This document shows, one piece after another, positions 42,475-51,077 of a stretch of DNA of 64,000 nucleotides. The stretch is from Arthrobacter sp. OV608 (GTDB lineage: Bacteria > Actinomycetota > Actinomycetes > Actinomycetales > Micrococcaceae): the NCBI GenBank assembly GCA_900110595.1, contig FOEZ01000002.1, forward strand, positions 310,001 through 374,000. The letters run 5' to 3'. The translations under genes were made by a program, and so were the position numbers. The notes under the pieces are model-generated. The model searched no databases and was not told the origin of the DNA. It was given only the letters and a program-made list of their open reading frames with translations. The first letter of the stretch is position 1; each line of letters begins with the position of its first letter.

Positions 42475-43650
42475 ATGGGCAGCCAGCGAAAGCATCCCGG
42501 CACGCAATATCCCGGTCCCAAACCCCGGGCCGCACGCCGCCGGCACCCCTTGCGGACCATCTTCCTGGGGCTCCTCGCGGCAGCCATCCTGGTTCCGGTT
42601 GCCGCCGGCGCCTACCTCTACAACCTGGGCCAGATCTACCAGTCCAAGACCAACATCATCGCAAGCCCCTTCCCCGCCGAGTCCACCCGGCCACAGCCGC
42701 ACGCACAGGGACCAGAAGCGGCCGGATCCGGAGGACCAGGAGGCGCTCCGGGTGCCGGCGCAGCGGCCGGTGCGGCCCCCGGAACGGCGGCGGGGACAGA
42801 TGCACAGGAAGCGGACCCCTATGCAGACGCGTCGCTGAACATCCTGGTGATGGGCAGCGACAGCCGCGGCGCCACCGCGGACGAAGCCCTGTCCGGCGCC
42901 AACTCCAACCAGCGCGCCGACACCCTGATGCTGGTCCACATCCCCGCAGACCGGTCCAGGATCTACTCCATATCGCTAATGCGGGACCTGTGGATCGGCA
43001 TCCCGGACCACGGCCGGGCAAAGATCAACGCAGCCCTTGCCTTCGGCGGCGTACCGCTGATGGTCCAGACCGTGGAGGCTCTGTTCCAGCAGCGGATCGA
43101 CCATGTGGCCATGATCGACTTCGAAGGGTTCAAGGGCATGACCGATGCCTTGGGCGGGGTGCCCGTGAACGTCCCCGAGCCGTTCGTCTCGCGCCACGAC
43201 AACTTTGCCTTCAGCGCCGGAACCCAGACGCTGGACGGCGAACATGCCCTTGAGTTTGTCCGCGAGCGCTATGCCTTTGCCGACGGCGACTACCAGCGGG
43301 TCCGCAACCAGCAGGCGTTTGTGCGGGCACTGTTCGCGAAGAACCTCAGCCCGGAGACCCTCCTCAACCCGGTGAAGCTCCACAACGTCCTCAGCGCTAT
43401 GGCCCCGTTCATCAGCGTGGACAGCGGACTGGACGCGGCAACCCTGGCCCGGCTCGCCCTGGAACTGCGCGACGTGCGTGCCGGCGACATGGTGATGTTC
43501 ACCCTGCCCACACTGGGAATCGGCACCTCGGCGGACGGCCAGTCGATCGTCCTGCCGGACCCCTGGGCGGTGGAGAGCATCGCGCAGGCCCTGGCAGATG
43601 ACAGTTTGGACACGTATGTAGCCAGCGGAGCCCTCGCGGGCGGACACTGA
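42475..43650 (+). CDS. LytR-CpsA-Psr family wall-polymer ligase (1)
   Basis: 391 residues. A basic cytoplasmic N-terminus and one membrane helix (about 30-50) lead into a Gly/Ala/Pro-rich spacer (70-115), then the LCP catalytic domain. Conserved positions include ILVMGSDSRG, RADTLMLVHIPADR, SISLMRDLWIGIPDHGRAKINAALAFGG and ALEFVRERYAFADGDYQRVRNQQ, which bind polyprenyl pyrophosphate and transfer glycopolymers to peptidoglycan. It is leaderless by promoter geometry. A close paralogue follows 31 bp later. Confidence 0.94.
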   Translation: MGSQRKHPGTQYPGPKPRAARRRHPLRTIFLGLLAAAILVPVAAGAYLYNLGQIYQSKTNIIASPFPAESTRPQPHAQGPEAAGSGGPGGAPGAGAAAGAAPGTAAGTDAQEADPYADASLNILVMGSDSRGATADEALSGANSNQRADTLMLVHIPADRSRIYSISLMRDLWIGIPDHGRAKINAALAFGGVPLMVQTVEALFQQRIDHVAMIDFEGFKGMTDALGGVPVNVPEPFVSRHDNFAFSAGTQTLDGEHALEFVRERYAFADGDYQRVRNQQAFVRALFAKNLSPETLLNPVKLHNVLSAMAPFISVDSGLDAATLARLALELRDVRAGDMVMFTLPTLGIGTSADGQSIVLPDPWAVESIAQALADDSLDTYVASGALAGGH

Positions 43651-43681
43651 TCCCACCAAACGCACAATGAGGTGAGGCACA

Positions 43682-44803
43682 ATGAGCATGCCAGGCGGTT
43701 CTGAGCCCTCCGGCACCACCCCTTCCGGGTCCCATCCGCACGGCCTGGGCTGGGTGGCGCATGGACGTCGGCGCTGGATCGCCGCCCTGCTGGCGCTGGC
43801 ACTGGTGGCGGTTGCCGTCGTCGCGATCGTCAACCTGAATAACGCGGGCAAAGAGACGCAGCCCGCAGCAGCTCAAACCGCTTCCCCAGCCGCAAGCCCC
43901 GTGGATACTCCGTCTGAGACTCCCTCCGAGACACTCCCGCCTGCCCCGGCCGCCCCGCCGCCGCCACCCCCAATTCCGGAGCTTCCGGCTGCGCCCATGA
44001 ACGTGCTGGTGATTGGCAGTGACATGCGCGGCAATGCCCGCGAGGCAGCGGCACAAACGGCGGCCACCGGTGAACCCATGGACCAGCGCGCGGACGTCCT
44101 GATGGTGGTCCACGTCCCGTCCGACCGGCGAAGCATGTACATGATCTCCATCAACCGCGACTTGTGGGTGGACATCCCAGGCCTGGGCGGTTCCAAGGTC
44201 AATGCCGGCCTGCAGTACGGCGGCATCGACATGCAGACGGCCGCGGTCCAGTCGTTGCTGGGTATCACCATCGACCAGACCCTCATGGTGGACTTCGGCG
44301 GCTTCAAGATCCTCGTTGACGGGCTGGGCGGAATCGACGTGGACGTACCAGTCCCGTTCCAGTCCACCCATGACACCGGGCACGTCTTCACCCCAGGTGT
44401 GAACCATCTGGACGGTCAGGCAGCTCTGGAGTTTTCCCGCGAGCGCTATGCGTTTGCCGACGGCGATTTCCAGCGGGTGCGCAACCAACGGACCCTGCTC
44501 CGCGCCATCCTCGCCCGCCTCACTGCCAATGGCGCCCTGAACGATGTGACGGCGGTACGGGGGCTGGTGGACTTCGCATCCTGCTGCCTGACGGTGAACA
44601 AAGGCTTTGACCCGGTGCAGGCTGCAATCCTTGCCTACAGCCTGCGCAACCTTGACGCCACTGCGATCCGCACCATGACCCTGCCCACGGCCGGGGCCGG
44701 ATTCGTGGGGGCCCAGTCAGTGCTGTTTCCCGATTACGGCGGCATCAACGCGGTGGGCGCGGCGCTGCGGGAGGGCAGGATCGCCGAGTTCGCCGTGGAA
44801 TAG
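43682..44803 (+). CDS. LytR-CpsA-Psr family wall-polymer ligase (2)
   Basis: 373 residues, paralogous to the preceding gene. Membrane helix at about 32-52, a Pro/Thr/Ser-rich spacer (58-100), then VLVIGSDMRG, RADVLMVVHVPSDR, SINRDLWVDIPGLGGSKVNAGLQYGG and ALEFSRERYAFADGDFQRVRNQR. It has an extra Cys pair (FASCCLTV) in the C-terminal third. The role is attachment of wall teichoic-acid-like or arabinogalactan-like polymers. GAGGTGAGG precedes ATG 43682. The tandem pair is probably a local duplication. Confidence 0.94.
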   Translation: MSMPGGSEPSGTTPSGSHPHGLGWVAHGRRRWIAALLALALVAVAVVAIVNLNNAGKETQPAAAQTASPAASPVDTPSETPSETLPPAPAAPPPPPPIPELPAAPMNVLVIGSDMRGNAREAAAQTAATGEPMDQRADVLMVVHVPSDRRSMYMISINRDLWVDIPGLGGSKVNAGLQYGGIDMQTAAVQSLLGITIDQTLMVDFGGFKILVDGLGGIDVDVPVPFQSTHDTGHVFTPGVNHLDGQAALEFSRERYAFADGDFQRVRNQRTLLRAILARLTANGALNDVTAVRGLVDFASCCLTVNKGFDPVQAAILAYSLRNLDATAIRTMTLPTAGAGFVGAQSVLFPDYGGINAVGAALREGRIAEFAVE

Positions 44804-44871
44804 GAGCTGGCCGACTTTTGCGGGCGAGCTGATCGCCAGGTCCAGTGCGCACCGACTGCCCCTCGCGACAA

Positions 44872-44936
44872 GCAACTCGGGGTCACTTCCGGCCCAATAA
44901 TCCGCGAATATCGGGCGTTATCTGACCCCGCGTTGT
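44872..44936. repeat. 65-bp palindromic element, copy 2
   Basis: It starts GCAACTCGGGGTCACTTCCG and ends TGACCCCGCGTTGT. Length equals copies 1 and 3; the part GTCACTTCCGGCCCAAT is shared with copy 3. It follows the second LCP gene by 68 bp. Confidence 0.85.
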
Positions 44937-45047
44937 GATGGCACACACTCCTGCCGTTCAGCAGCCGGGTTTAGGTTCGGTGGCCCGTGGGTACGCCGCT
45001 GGTAGTGTTCCTGCATTCGGCAAGCCAGGCGGACGGAGTGATTTCTT

Positions 45048-45824
45048 GTGAAAGAGGACGGACTGACGGAGGCCGTGCAGGAGGCCGGGGCGGTGGAGCT
45101 GCTCCTGGTGCGCCACGGTGAGAGCGAAGGAAACGTGGCTGCCACGGACGCGCGGCTGGCCGGGGCCGAGGCTATCGAGGTGCCGGCCCGGGACGCGGAC
45201 GTGAACCTGTCCGGGACCGGCCAGGAGCAGGCCAAAGCCCTCGGCGCGGCGCTGGCCCGGATCGCCGAGGACCTCCGGCCCGATGCCGTGGTCTCCTCCC
45301 CGTACGCCCGGGCGCGGCAGACCGCCGAGATCGCGGTGGAAGCCGCCGGCTGGCCGGTGAAGGTCCGCACCGATGAGCGGTTGCGGGACCGGGAACTGGG
45401 CATCCTGGACCGGCTGACGCGGCTGGGGGTGGAGAAGCGTTTCCCGGAGGAGGCCGAACGCCGGGAGTGGCTGGGCAAGTTGTACTACCGGCCGCCGGGC
45501 GGGGAGTCCTGGGCCGACGTTGCCCTGCGGCTGCGCTCCGTTCTGGATGAGCTGAACAACCTCAGCACGGGGCATCGGGTCATGCTGGTCTGCCACGACG
45601 CCGTGATACTGCTCTTCCGGTACGTCCTGGAGGGAATGAACGAGGAGGAAATCCTGGATCTGGCGGCCAGCACCTCGGTCCTCAATGCCTCCCTCACCCG
45701 GTATGTGCGGCCGTCCGGCGAAGGGCCCTGGACGTTGGAGAGCTTCAACGTGGCGGACCACCTGACGGAGCAGGGTGTCACGGTCACCGAGCACGCCGGA
45801 GATGTCAGTGTCCACCCGAAGTGA
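45048..45824 (+). CDS. Histidine-phosphatase-family (phosphoglycerate-mutase-like) protein
   Basis: 258 residues. LLLVRHGESEGN gives the catalytic R-H-G motif (H23), SSPYARARQTAEIA the second phosphate Arg, RERELGILD-type sequence a third site, and VMLVCHDAVI the second His. These enzymes remove phosphate from proteins, sugars or metabolites, with the substrate unknown. The start is GTG 45048 with ACGGAG nine bases upstream. Its 3' end overlaps the NnrD gene by 23 bases, so the pair is coupled. Confidence 0.9.
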   Translation: MKEDGLTEAVQEAGAVELLLVRHGESEGNVAATDARLAGAEAIEVPARDADVNLSGTGQEQAKALGAALARIAEDLRPDAVVSSPYARARQTAEIAVEAAGWPVKVRTDERLRDRELGILDRLTRLGVEKRFPEEAERREWLGKLYYRPPGGESWADVALRLRSVLDELNNLSTGHRVMLVCHDAVILLFRYVLEGMNEEEILDLAASTSVLNASLTRYVRPSGEGPWTLESFNVADHLTEQGVTVTEHAGDVSVHPK

Positions 45825-46779
45825 GGCCAACTCCCCTACCCTGGTGACGCCGTCGCTGCTGCGCGAGTGGCCGCTGCCGGCACCGGGCGAGGACAAGTAT
45901 TCACGCGGTTCCGTCCTGGTGATCGGCGGAGCGCGGGCCACGCCGGGTGCGGCACTGCTGGCCGGTACTGCTGCGCTGCGGGCCGGCGCGGGGAAGCTGA
46001 GCCTCGCCGTTGCAGAGTCGGTGGCCGTGCAGGTGGCCGTGGCGCTGCCCGAATGCGGAGCGATAGGCCTTCCCGAAACTGCTGAGGGGTCGCTGACAGG
46101 CGAAGGGCTGGACCGGATCTCCACCTACCTCGACCGTGCCGATGCCATCCTGGTGGGCCCGGGCCTCGACGATCCGGATCTTGCCGAGGAGCTTTTGCGG
46201 GGCCTGCTGGAGCGGGAGACCGGGACCGGCGGCTCCGACCGGGGCGGCTCCGGCTCAGGTGATTCAGGCTCTGGCGGAAAGACCGCGGACGGGGGTCCCG
46301 CCGTCGTTCTTGACGCCTTTGCCTTGGGCGGGCTGCTGAAGCTGGCCGACCAGCTGGAACCGTGGAAGGGGCGGCTGATCCTCACACCGAATCCCAAGGA
46401 GGCGGCGGTCCTGCTGGAGCGGGAGGTGGACGACCTCGCGGCTGACGTGGCGGCGATAGCGGACAAATTCCAGGCGGTGGTGAGCTGCCAGGGCTTCATA
46501 GCCCGGCCGTCGGGGGGTGGCGCGAGCGGGGAAGCTGAGCTGTGGCAGATGACCACGGGCTATGGCGGACTGGGAACATCCGGAAGCGGCGATGTTCTGG
46601 CCGGGGCGATTGCGGGACTGCGCGCACGCGGAACAACCAGCGCACAGGCTGCCTGCTGGGGGACGCATCTCCATGCTGCCGCAGCGGACCGGCTCGCCAG
46701 CAGGATGGGGCCCCTCGGATTCCTCGCCCGCGAACTGGCCGACGAACTGCCCGCCCTGATGCTGGAGCTGAACACCTAA
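45802..46779 (+). CDS. nnrD: ADP-dependent NAD(P)H-hydrate dehydratase
   Basis: 325 residues of the ribokinase-like NnrD family. KYSRGSVLVIGGARATPGAALLAGTAALRAGAGK, LVGPGLDD, LTPNPKEAA and GTSGSGDVLAGAIAGLRARG are all present. It repairs hydrated NADH/NADPH. A Gly/Ser/Asp-rich linker (GSDRGGSGSGDSGSGGKT, about 147-170) is inserted before the VVLDAFAL strand and probably loops out. The epimerase half (NnrE) is not attached, so it must be encoded elsewhere. ATG 45802 lies inside the preceding gene. Confidence 0.93.
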   Translation: MSVSTRSEANSPTLVTPSLLREWPLPAPGEDKYSRGSVLVIGGARATPGAALLAGTAALRAGAGKLSLAVAESVAVQVAVALPECGAIGLPETAEGSLTGEGLDRISTYLDRADAILVGPGLDDPDLAEELLRGLLERETGTGGSDRGGSGSGDSGSGGKTADGGPAVVLDAFALGGLLKLADQLEPWKGRLILTPNPKEAAVLLEREVDDLAADVAAIADKFQAVVSCQGFIARPSGGGASGEAELWQMTTGYGGLGTSGSGDVLAGAIAGLRARGTTSAQAACWGTHLHAAAADRLASRMGPLGFLARELADELPALMLELNT

Positions 46780-46788
46780 GCCACTAAA

Positions 46789-46853
46789 GCAACGCGGAGT
46801 CACTTCCGGCCCAATGTTTCCGTTTTATTGGGCCGGATATGACCCCGCGTTGC
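46789..46853. repeat. 65-bp palindromic element, copy 3
   Basis: It starts GCAACGCGGAGTCACTTCCG and ends ATATGACCCCGCGTTGC, with a nested GGCCCAAT/ATTGGGCC pair in the centre. It begins nine bases after the nnrD stop and probably terminates that operon. Confidence 0.87.
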
Positions 46854-47027
46854 AGGAAAATGATGCCCGGGCATGGGATGACCCCCGACCGAAGCCGGGG
46901 GCCACCGTATCGGGAGGTTCAGGCGTAGGCTGCCGATGCGCTTTAAGCGCTGTGGCGTGCATACTAGCGATCCGCCCAAGAGGCAGTCAGCAATTATCGA
47001 ATACCCGACGTCCCGATCCTGTTGAAA

Positions 47028-47450
47028 CTAGGCGGCAATTTCCTGCTTTGCCCCCTTCGTCTCAATTTCGATCTTGCGCGGCTTGGCCTTCTCGGCGACA
47101 GGAATCCGCAGCGTCAGGACACCGGCGTCGTAGCTTGCCTTGACGTTATCTGTATCCAGGGTGTCGCCGAGGATCAGCTGGCGGCTGAACACGCCGCGCG
47201 GCCGCTCGGAGGCGATCAACTCGGTGTCCTTGCCCGCCGAGTCCGGACGCTCGGCCCGCACCGTCAGGACATTCCGTTCCACATCCAGGTTCACCGAATC
47301 CACTGCGACACCGGGCAGATCAAAGGCGACGACGAATTCCTGGCCCTCACGCCAAGCGTCCATCGGCATCGCTGCCGGACGCGCTGCCGTGCCGAGGACC
47401 TGCTGGGCCAGCCTGTCCAGCTCGCGGAACGGATCGGTTCGCATCAACAT
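47028..47450 (-). CDS. Hsp20/alpha-crystallin small heat-shock protein
   Basis: 140 residues. A short N-terminus ([17 protein letters not shown]), the alpha-crystallin domain from about 28 to 120 ([40 protein letters not shown]..) ending with the [22 protein letters not shown] motif, which includes the conserved GVL and an IPV tail. It is an ATP-independent holdase. GAGGAGGG precedes ATG 47450. An inverted repeat at 47494-47519 lies 44 bases upstream of the start and may bind its repressor; no HAIR or CIRCE element is present. Confidence 0.95.
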   Translation of the reverse strand: MLMRTDPFRELDRLAQQVLGTAARPAAMPMDAWREGQEFVVAFDLPGVAVDSVNLDVERNVLTVRAERPDSAGKDTELIASERPRGVFSRQLILGDTLDTDNVKASYDAGVLTLRIPVAEKAKPRKIEIETKGAKQEIAA

Positions 47451-47493
47451 GGCTTCCCTCCTCGTAAGAGACGGTCCAACAATTGGTTTTGTG

Positions 47494-47519
47494 TATCAGC
47501 CGATCTGTAGTGGCTGATA
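47494..47519. promoter_or_regulatory. Inverted repeat upstream of hsp20
   Basis: TATCAGCC, ten bases, GGCTGATA: a perfect 8-bp inverted repeat in an AT-rich promoter-like stretch. It does not match the CTTGAGT HAIR site of HspR or the CIRCE site, so if it is an operator the regulator differs. Confidence 0.5.
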
Positions 47520-47604
47520 TAGATTTTTTACCACTGCGCCAGTAGGTCTGCAAGCGGTTCTGGGAAGAATTTTCTCGTTTTTGCGAGGTTCGTCCAGGCA
47601 CGGC

Positions 47605-47639
47605 GAAGGGGCCTCCAGCGCTGTGCAGAAGGCCCCTTC
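47605..47639 (-). terminator. Terminator hairpin of the Pro-rich small gene
   Basis: GAAGGGGCCT and its exact complement AGGCCCCTTC flank a 15-base loop, 20 bases after the stop of the gene at 47659-47850. Confidence 0.65.
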
Positions 47640-47658
47640 TCTCCGGTGTTTTGGCTGG

Positions 47659-47850
47659 TCAGCTGCGGGTGGGATCCGGGCGCAACGGCGTGGGCCCGGG
47701 ATCCGGTACGGGCAGCGGCCCGGGAGGTTCCGGCGTCGGGAAGGGATTGGGCGGCTGCGGACCGGGATGGCCGGGCTGGGTGGGATCAGGCTGGTCCGGT
47801 CCTGGTTCCGGCGGGAACGGTTCGGGCTCGTGCACTGGCGGGATGGTCAT
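47659..47850 (-). CDS. Proline/glutamate-rich small protein, 63 aa
   Basis: MTIPPVHEPEPFPPEPGPDQ and on, almost entirely Pro, Glu, Asp and Gly, with short PEPxP repeats and no hydrophobic core, so it must be disordered. GAGAGGGGAAG lies properly before ATG 47850, and a hairpin follows the stop, which supports expression. Function unknown. Confidence 0.6.
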   Translation of the reverse strand: MTIPPVHEPEPFPPEPGPDQPDPTQPGHPGPQPPNPFPTPEPPGPLPVPDPGPTPLRPDPTRS

Positions 47851-47940
47851 ATGCTTCCCCTCTCACGCTGGGCGGATGTGCCTTAGCGTGAACAGAATAC
47901 GCCTGCGGCCGGAACCCCACTAGGCCACCATTTCCCCGAT

Positions 47941-47995
47941 GCCCTATCACTTTTGGTCCCCAAGACGGCTGATTGGGGACCAAAAGTGATGGGGC
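47941..47995. repeat. 23-bp hairpin repeat (ATCACTTTTGG family) in a divergent promoter region
   Basis: GCCCTATCACTTTTGGTCCC and onward to 47963 pairs, with one wobble, to 47973-47995 around nine bases. It lies between genes that diverge, so it cannot be a simple terminator for either. Further down, GATGTGATGGGGCGTTATC repeats part of the arm. Confidence 0.85.
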
Positions 47996-48074
47996 ATCGC
48001 GAGAATTTCTGCGGGATGTGATGGGGCGTTATCGTCCGGTAGCGAACGGCCGGTTCATTGTCGGAGCGGGTCTA

Positions 48075-48080
48075 TATATT
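48075..48080 (+). promoter_or_regulatory. Leaderless-type -10 for the S9 peptidase gene
   Basis: TATATT followed by GAAACC and then ATG 48087: transcription should start at the ATG. There is no Shine-Dalgarno. Confidence 0.6.
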
Positions 48081-48086
48081 GAAACC

Positions 48087-50321
48087 ATGACCCAGACTCC
48101 GCTGCAGGATTCCGCCAGCACCACCGCCACGCCCTCTCCCCCGGTTGCCAAGCAGGTTCCCACCGAACGCAAGCACCACGGGGACACCTTTGTGGACAAC
48201 TACGAGTGGCTGCGGGACAAGGAATCCGCCGAGGTCGTGGAGCACCTGAAGGCGGAGAACGCCTACCAGGAAGCGGTCACCGCACACCAGGAGCCGCTGC
48301 GCGAGGCCATCTTCCAGGAGATCAAGGGCCGCACGCAGGAGACGGACCTGTCGGTCCCGCACCGCAAGGATGACTGGTGGTACTTCAGCCGGTCGGTGGA
48401 AGGCAAGGAGTACGGCATCCAATGCCGGGTCAAGGCGGAAGACACCGGCAATCCCGTACAGGACTGGACGCCGCCCCGGGTGGAGCCCGGCGTGGACATC
48501 CCTGGCGAGGAAGTCCTGCTGGACGGCAACGTCGAAGCGGAGGGCAAGCCCTTCTTCTCCGTGGGCGGCACGGCCGTGACGGTGGACGGGACCCTTTACG
48601 CGTACGCCGTGGACAACAGCGGCGACGAACGCTTCACCCTGCGCATCAAGGACCTCCGCACCGGCGAGCTCCTCCCGGACGTCATTGAAAACATCTTCTA
48701 CGGCGTCTCCTTCTCCCCTGACGGCACCCGCATCTTCTACACCGTGGTGGACGCGTCCTGGCGCCCCTACCAGGTCAAGGCGCACACCCTGGGCACGCCG
48801 GTTGAGGAAGACGCAGTGGTCTACCAGGAGGACGACGCCGCCATGTGGCTGGGCTTCGAGCTCTCCGCGGACCGTCGCTACCTGGTGCTGGGCATCGGCT
48901 GCTCCGAATACAGCGAAACCCGCCTGCTCCGCTTCGACGACCCGGCCCAGGAACTCACCACCGTGATTTCCCGCAACGAGCGGGTGCTGTATGAAGCCGA
49001 ACCGTTCCTGCTGCCCGGGCCGGACGGTGCAAAGACGGAAAAGATCCTGCTCACCCACAACCGCAGTGCCGTTAACTCCATGGTCTCCCTCGCGGACCCG
49101 GCCGAGCTGGGGAAGCCGCTGGCCGAACAGCAGTGGGCCACAGTCGTCGAACATTCCGACGACGTCCGCGTCAACGGCGCGGGCGTCACCTCCACCCACC
49201 TCGTGGTGTCCATCCGCAAGGACACCATCGAGCGCGTCCAGGTGATCGGCCTGGCCGGCCTGGGCACCGCCGCACAGGAGCCGCCGGTGGAGCCTGCGTT
49301 CGACGAAGAGCTGTACACGGCGGGAGTGGGCGGATCGGACTATGAAGCCCCGGTGATCCGGCTGGGCTACACGTCCTACTTCACGCCGTCGCGCGTTTAC
49401 GACTTCGTGCTGCCCACCCCGGAAAAGCCCGCCGGCGAGCTGCTGCTGCGGAAGGAAAGCCCCGTGCTGGGCGGCTACGACGGCCGCGACTACGTGGCCA
49501 CGCGCGAATGGGCGACGGCGGCGGACGGCACCCGCATCCCGCTCTCGGTGTTGCGGCACAAGGCCGTCAAACAGGATTCGACGGCGGCCGGGCTGGTGTA
49601 CGGCTACGGCTCCTATGAGCTGAGCATGGATCCCGGCTTCGGCATTGCGCGCCTGTCCCTGCTTGACCGCGGTGTGGTGTTCGTGATCGCGCATATCCGC
49701 GGCGGCGGTGAACTGGGCCGGCACTGGTACGAGGACGGCAAGAAGTTCACCAAAAAGAACACCTTCACCGACTTCATTGACGCCACCGACTGGCTGGCCG
49801 CTTCCGGCTGGGTGGACCCGTCCCGCATTGCGGCGTTGGGCGGCTCCGCCGGCGGCCTGCTCATGGGAGCGGTGGCCAACATGGCTCCGGAAAAGTACGC
49901 GGCGATTGTGGCGCAGGTGCCGTTCGTTGACCCGCTGACCAGCATCCTGGACCCGGACCTGCCGCTCTCCGCCCTTGAATGGGAGGAATGGGGCAACCCC
50001 ATCACGGACCCCGAGGTCTACGGCTACATGAAGTCCTACGCCCCCTACGAGAACGTGCACCGGACGGCATACCCGAAGATCGCCGCCGTGACATCTTTCA
50101 ATGACACCCGGGTCCTCTATGTGGAGCCCGCCAAGTGGGTGCAGGAGCTGCGGAACAAGACCACCGGGAGCCAGCCGATCGTGATGAAGATCGAGATGGA
50201 CGGCGGCCATGGCGGCGCGTCCGGCCGCTACGTCCAGTGGCGCGAACGGGCCTGGGACTACGCCTTTATTGCCGATTCCCTGGGGGCCACGGAGCTGCTC
50301 CCCGGTGCCGGGCTGAAGTAG
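48087..50321 (+). CDS. S9 family oligopeptidase (oligopeptidase B-like)
   Basis: 744 residues. An N-terminal arm (TFVDNYEWLRDKESAEVVEHLKAEN) and a seven-bladed propeller (about 80-430) precede the alpha/beta catalytic domain. The nucleophile is S587 in GGSAGG, with the catalytic His708 in GGHGG. GYGSYELSMDPGFG and IAHIRGGGELGRHWYEDGK are the usual oligopeptidase B/prolyl oligopeptidase landmarks. It cleaves short peptides after basic residues in the OpB type; exact specificity is inferred. No signal peptide, so it is cytoplasmic. A large antisense frame over it is only a codon-bias shadow. Confidence 0.95.
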   Translation: MTQTPLQDSASTTATPSPPVAKQVPTERKHHGDTFVDNYEWLRDKESAEVVEHLKAENAYQEAVTAHQEPLREAIFQEIKGRTQETDLSVPHRKDDWWYFSRSVEGKEYGIQCRVKAEDTGNPVQDWTPPRVEPGVDIPGEEVLLDGNVEAEGKPFFSVGGTAVTVDGTLYAYAVDNSGDERFTLRIKDLRTGELLPDVIENIFYGVSFSPDGTRIFYTVVDASWRPYQVKAHTLGTPVEEDAVVYQEDDAAMWLGFELSADRRYLVLGIGCSEYSETRLLRFDDPAQELTTVISRNERVLYEAEPFLLPGPDGAKTEKILLTHNRSAVNSMVSLADPAELGKPLAEQQWATVVEHSDDVRVNGAGVTSTHLVVSIRKDTIERVQVIGLAGLGTAAQEPPVEPAFDEELYTAGVGGSDYEAPVIRLGYTSYFTPSRVYDFVLPTPEKPAGELLLRKESPVLGGYDGRDYVATREWATAADGTRIPLSVLRHKAVKQDSTAAGLVYGYGSYELSMDPGFGIARLSLLDRGVVFVIAHIRGGGELGRHWYEDGKKFTKKNTFTDFIDATDWLAASGWVDPSRIAALGGSAGGLLMGAVANMAPEKYAAIVAQVPFVDPLTSILDPDLPLSALEWEEWGNPITDPEVYGYMKSYAPYENVHRTAYPKIAAVTSFNDTRVLYVEPAKWVQELRNKTTGSQPIVMKIEMDGGHGGASGRYVQWRERAWDYAFIADSLGATELLPGAGLK

Positions 50322-50330
50322 GCGCAAGCG

Positions 50331-50359
50331 TACGACGGCGGGCGCGTCCCGCCGCCGTA
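50331..50359 (+). terminator. Hairpin after the S9 peptidase
   Basis: TACGACGGCGGG pairs with CCCGCCGCCGTA with one mismatch around five bases, starting nine bases after the stop; the convergent SRPBCC gene may share it. Confidence 0.65.
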
Positions 50360-50392
50360 GGCCCGCCTTTAGCCCCACCCACGGCAGCGGCC

Positions 50393-50848
50393 TTAGCCCT
50401 GCGGGTGCTCGGCCAGCCACTCCGCCAGTGTTTCGAGGTTGGCGCGGACCGTCCTCCCCTGCGCCCGGGCCACCAGCGCGTCTGCCAGTTTGCCAAAGAC
50501 CCCGCCCAGGCCGGACGCGGCGTCGATCCTCTGGGTCACGCGCGTACCGCCGTCGGCCGGTTCGAGTTCGAACGTCACGGTGAAGTCCAGCTTGCCCTCG
50601 ACCGAACGGGACACCATGCGCCGGGGCGGATCGAACTCGGTAACCTCCACAACCCAGTCGAACTGCTGCCCCATCACTTTGCTGGTTCCGCGTCCGCGGG
50701 AACCGAGCCCAACAGGGCCCTCCCCCACCTGCCCGGACGAGGTGACCGAGGAATCATAGACGGCGATGTTTTCGAACCTGGACAGGAAGTCAAAAACCTC
50801 CTGCGGCGGGCGGGCGATGACAACACTTTCTTCTACAACAGGCACTGC
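50393..50848 (-). CDS. SRPBCC-family (START-like) protein
   Basis: 151 residues of the polyketide cyclase/dehydrase type fold: VVEESVVIARPPQEVFDFLSRFENIAVYDSSVTSS, a central sheet with RGTSKVMGQQFDWVVEVTEFDPPRRM, and a long C-terminal helix (AALVARAQGRTVRANLETLAEWLAEH). It binds a hydrophobic ligand in a deep pocket; the ligand is unknown. GTG 50848 follows AAAGGAG. It is divergent from the repeat-protein/M50 locus. Confidence 0.9.
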   Translation of the reverse strand, partial: AVPVVEESVVIARPPQEVFDFLSRFENIAVYDSSVTSSGQVGEGPVGLGSRGRGTSKVMGQQFDWVVEVTEFDPPRRMVSRSVEGKLDFTVTFELEPADGGTRVTQRIDAASGLGGVFGKLADALVARAQGRTVRANLETLAEWLAEHPQG

Positions 50849-51077
50849 AGTCTCCTTTGAAAGGCACCTGATGCCGGCACGGCTCTGCCGGCACAATGGC
50901 AGGCACAGCGCCAGATTGGACCCGCCGCCTGGCCCTGTCAATGCCTGCCGCATGGGCCGGCCGTCACCAGCCCGAAGGCCTGCCCGGCGCCTGTAAACCC
51001 CTGCGACCAGCAGCAACATAACCCTGGCCGCCCGCTGCCCGGTACCAAAAGAAGGTAATCATGCTTACTATTGTCTG

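Noticed and set aside
48072..50420. A 782-codon open frame on the minus strand opposite the S9 peptidase
   Set aside because: It mirrors a strongly GC3-biased gene, has low-complexity His/Gln/Arg/Gly composition, no conserved motifs and no ribosome site; the plus-strand gene has all catalytic residues.
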